Below, one piece after another: positions 6,396 to 7,367 of a DNA stretch of 7,367 bases. The position numbers and the translations under genes were made by a program. The notes beneath the pieces were generated by a model. It ran no database searches, had not been told where the DNA came from, and saw only the letters and a list, made by a program, of their open reading frames with translations. Position 1 is the stretch's first letter; each line of letters starts with the position of its first letter. The stretch spans positions 1 to 7,367 of the forward strand of contig CAJCJC010000055.1 in the NCBI GenBank assembly GCA_903970575.1, written 5' to 3'. This DNA comes from Alphaproteobacteria bacterium. Lineage in GTDB: Bacteria; Pseudomonadota; Alphaproteobacteria; BOG-932; Roseiterribacteraceae.

Positions 6396-7367
6396 ATGAC
6401 ATACCGCCCGCGCCCGGTTTCGGGGTTTCCCGAGCATCTTCCCGAAATTCGCATGGCCGAGCTTCATATGCTCGACCGCATCCGCGCGACGTTCGAAAGC
6501 TATGGCTTCGCCTCGATCGAGACGCCTTCGGTGGAGGAACTCGAGGTGCTTCTAGCCAAGGGCGAAACGGACAAGGAAATCTATGCGATCGAGCGGCTTC
6601 AGGCGGATGAGAACGCCGGATCGGAGGCGCGGCTGGGGCTGCATTATGACCTAACGGTGCCATTCGCGCGCTATGTCGCGCAGCATTTCAACGATCTGGT
6701 TTTCCCGTTCAAGCGCTTTCAGATGCAGCGCGTCTGGCGTGGCGAACGCCCGCAGGCGGGGCGTTTCCGGGAATTCACGCAATGCGACATCGACGTGATT
6801 GGCATCGACAATCTCGCGCTCACCTTCGACGCGGAACTGGCCGCCGTCGCGATGCAGGCGTTGGACGCGATTGGCGTCAAAGGCGTCACGCTGCATATCA
6901 GCAACCGCAAAATCCTTCAGGGCTTCTTTCTTGGCCTGGGGATCCTTCCAGAAAATTTTGTTCCTCTTGTCAGGATGGTCGACGCAATGCCCAAAATCGG
7001 GCCGGTGGAGACGAGCAAGGCAATCCAGACTTTGCTAGGCGATCTTGACGCCGCGAAGAGCATTACCGGCCTTGCTGGCATCGAGACCCAAAGTGAGGGA
7101 TTTCGGCGGCTTGCGGAAAAATACGGTGTTGCGAATCCTGTTTTCGAACAGGGCTTGGATGAGTTGGCCAAGGTCATGAGCGAGCTTCATATGCTCGATA
7201 TTACGAATGTCGTGGCCGATCTCTCAATTGCCCGCGGGTTCGATTATTATACCGGCACGGTTTATGAGGGCCGGTTCGACGATGCGCCCGGTTTCGGCAG
7301 CGTCGTGGCGGGCGGGCGTTATGACGACCTGGCCGGCGCCTTTATCAATAAGAAACTGCCGGGAGTC
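6396..7367 (+). CDS. hisS: Histidine-tRNA ligase (HisRS), 3' end outside the window
   Basis: HisRS attaches histidine to tRNA-His in the cytoplasm. From ATG 6396, 324 codons are open to the right edge, so the C-terminal part, including the anticodon-binding domain, is missing from view. Class II marks are visible: LHYDLTVPFARY (82-93), motif 2 VWRGERPQAGRFREF (113-127) followed by TQCDIDVIG (128-136), the histidine-binding ARGFDYYTGTVYEG (279-292), and GSVVAGGRYDDLAG (301-314). The N-terminus, RPRPVSGFPEHLPE (4-17), recalls the form I know from actinobacterial HisRS rather than the usual alphaproteobacterial type (see findings). It supports ATG 6396 over the in-frame ATG at 6453. No Shine-Dalgarno and no convincing promoter are seen in the 54 bases after parE. 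The stretch near 6940-7150 looks less GC-rich than its flanks. Confidence 0.94.
   Translation, partial: MTYRPRPVSGFPEHLPEIRMAELHMLDRIRATFESYGFASIETPSVEELEVLLAKGETDKEIYAIERLQADENAGSEARLGLHYDLTVPFARYVAQHFNDLVFPFKRFQMQRVWRGERPQAGRFREFTQCDIDVIGIDNLALTFDAELAAVAMQALDAIGVKGVTLHISNRKILQGFFLGLGILPENFVPLVRMVDAMPKIGPVETSKAIQTLLGDLDAAKSITGLAGIETQSEGFRRLAEKYGVANPVFEQGLDELAKVMSELHMLDITNVVADLSIARGFDYYTGTVYEGRFDDAPGFGSVVAGGRYDDLAGAFINKKLPGV
6458..6475 (+). repeat. 18-base direct repeat in hisS, copy 1
   Basis: CGAGCTTCATATGCTCGA occurs here and again at 7181-7198. In both places it is read in the same frame and encodes ELHML plus the start of an Asp codon. The outer bases (CGAGC ... GCTCG) also form an inverted repeat. 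Confidence 0.85.
7181..7198 (+). repeat. 18-base direct repeat in hisS, copy 2
   Basis: Exact second copy of the sequence at 6458-6475, offset by 723 bases (241 codons, in frame). The flanking bases differ on both sides, so the identity is exactly 18 bases. Confidence 0.85.

Overview
The window looks like the chromosome of an alphaproteobacterium, probably of the order Hyphomicrobiales (Rhizobiales) or a close relative. The reasons are high-GC coding sequence, the aerobic cobaltochelatase pair CobS-CobT, and the neighbourhood of a BolA-family gene, a short J-domain protein, cobS and cobT, which is familiar from that class. The genus cannot be fixed from this sequence.

Layout from left to right. 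Bases 1-245 hold no recognised gene, only a plausible promoter for the next one. accA (246-1202, fatty-acid synthesis) is followed 11 bases later by a DUF2889-type gene (1214-1783). A short bolA-family gene (1794-2063) runs on the minus strand and converges on it. From a divergent promoter region a plus-strand cluster begins: a zinc-finger-like/J-domain protein (2168-2734), cobS (2777-3766) and cobT (3788-5638). A ParD/ParE toxin-antitoxin pair (5703-6341) follows, with its own promoter and a palindromic operator candidate. The window ends inside hisS (6396 to beyond 7367), which is open at the right edge and therefore has no stop codon here.

How the genes work together. CobS (AAA+ ATPase) and CobT (VWA/MIDAS protein) form the chaperone part of the CobN-CobS-CobT cobaltochelatase, which inserts cobalt into hydrogenobyrinic acid a,c-diamide in the oxygen-dependent B12 pathway. 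CobN is not in the window. The J-domain protein just upstream may serve this complex, but that is inference from position only. accA and hisS are housekeeping genes unrelated to B12. parDE looks like an accessory cassette placed between cobT and hisS.

Most of the window is ordinary. The points most worth checking are: a HisRS whose motif 2 keeps the canonical ERPQ/GR-REF signature rather than the divergent form typical of many alphaproteobacteria; an exact 18-base repeat in hisS; a probable leaderless promoter for the J-domain gene; a ParDE operator laid over the promoter's -10 element, with the -35 element overlapping the cobT stop codon; and an AccA with several replacements in a normally very conserved catalytic-region segment. 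I found no clearly new multigene system.
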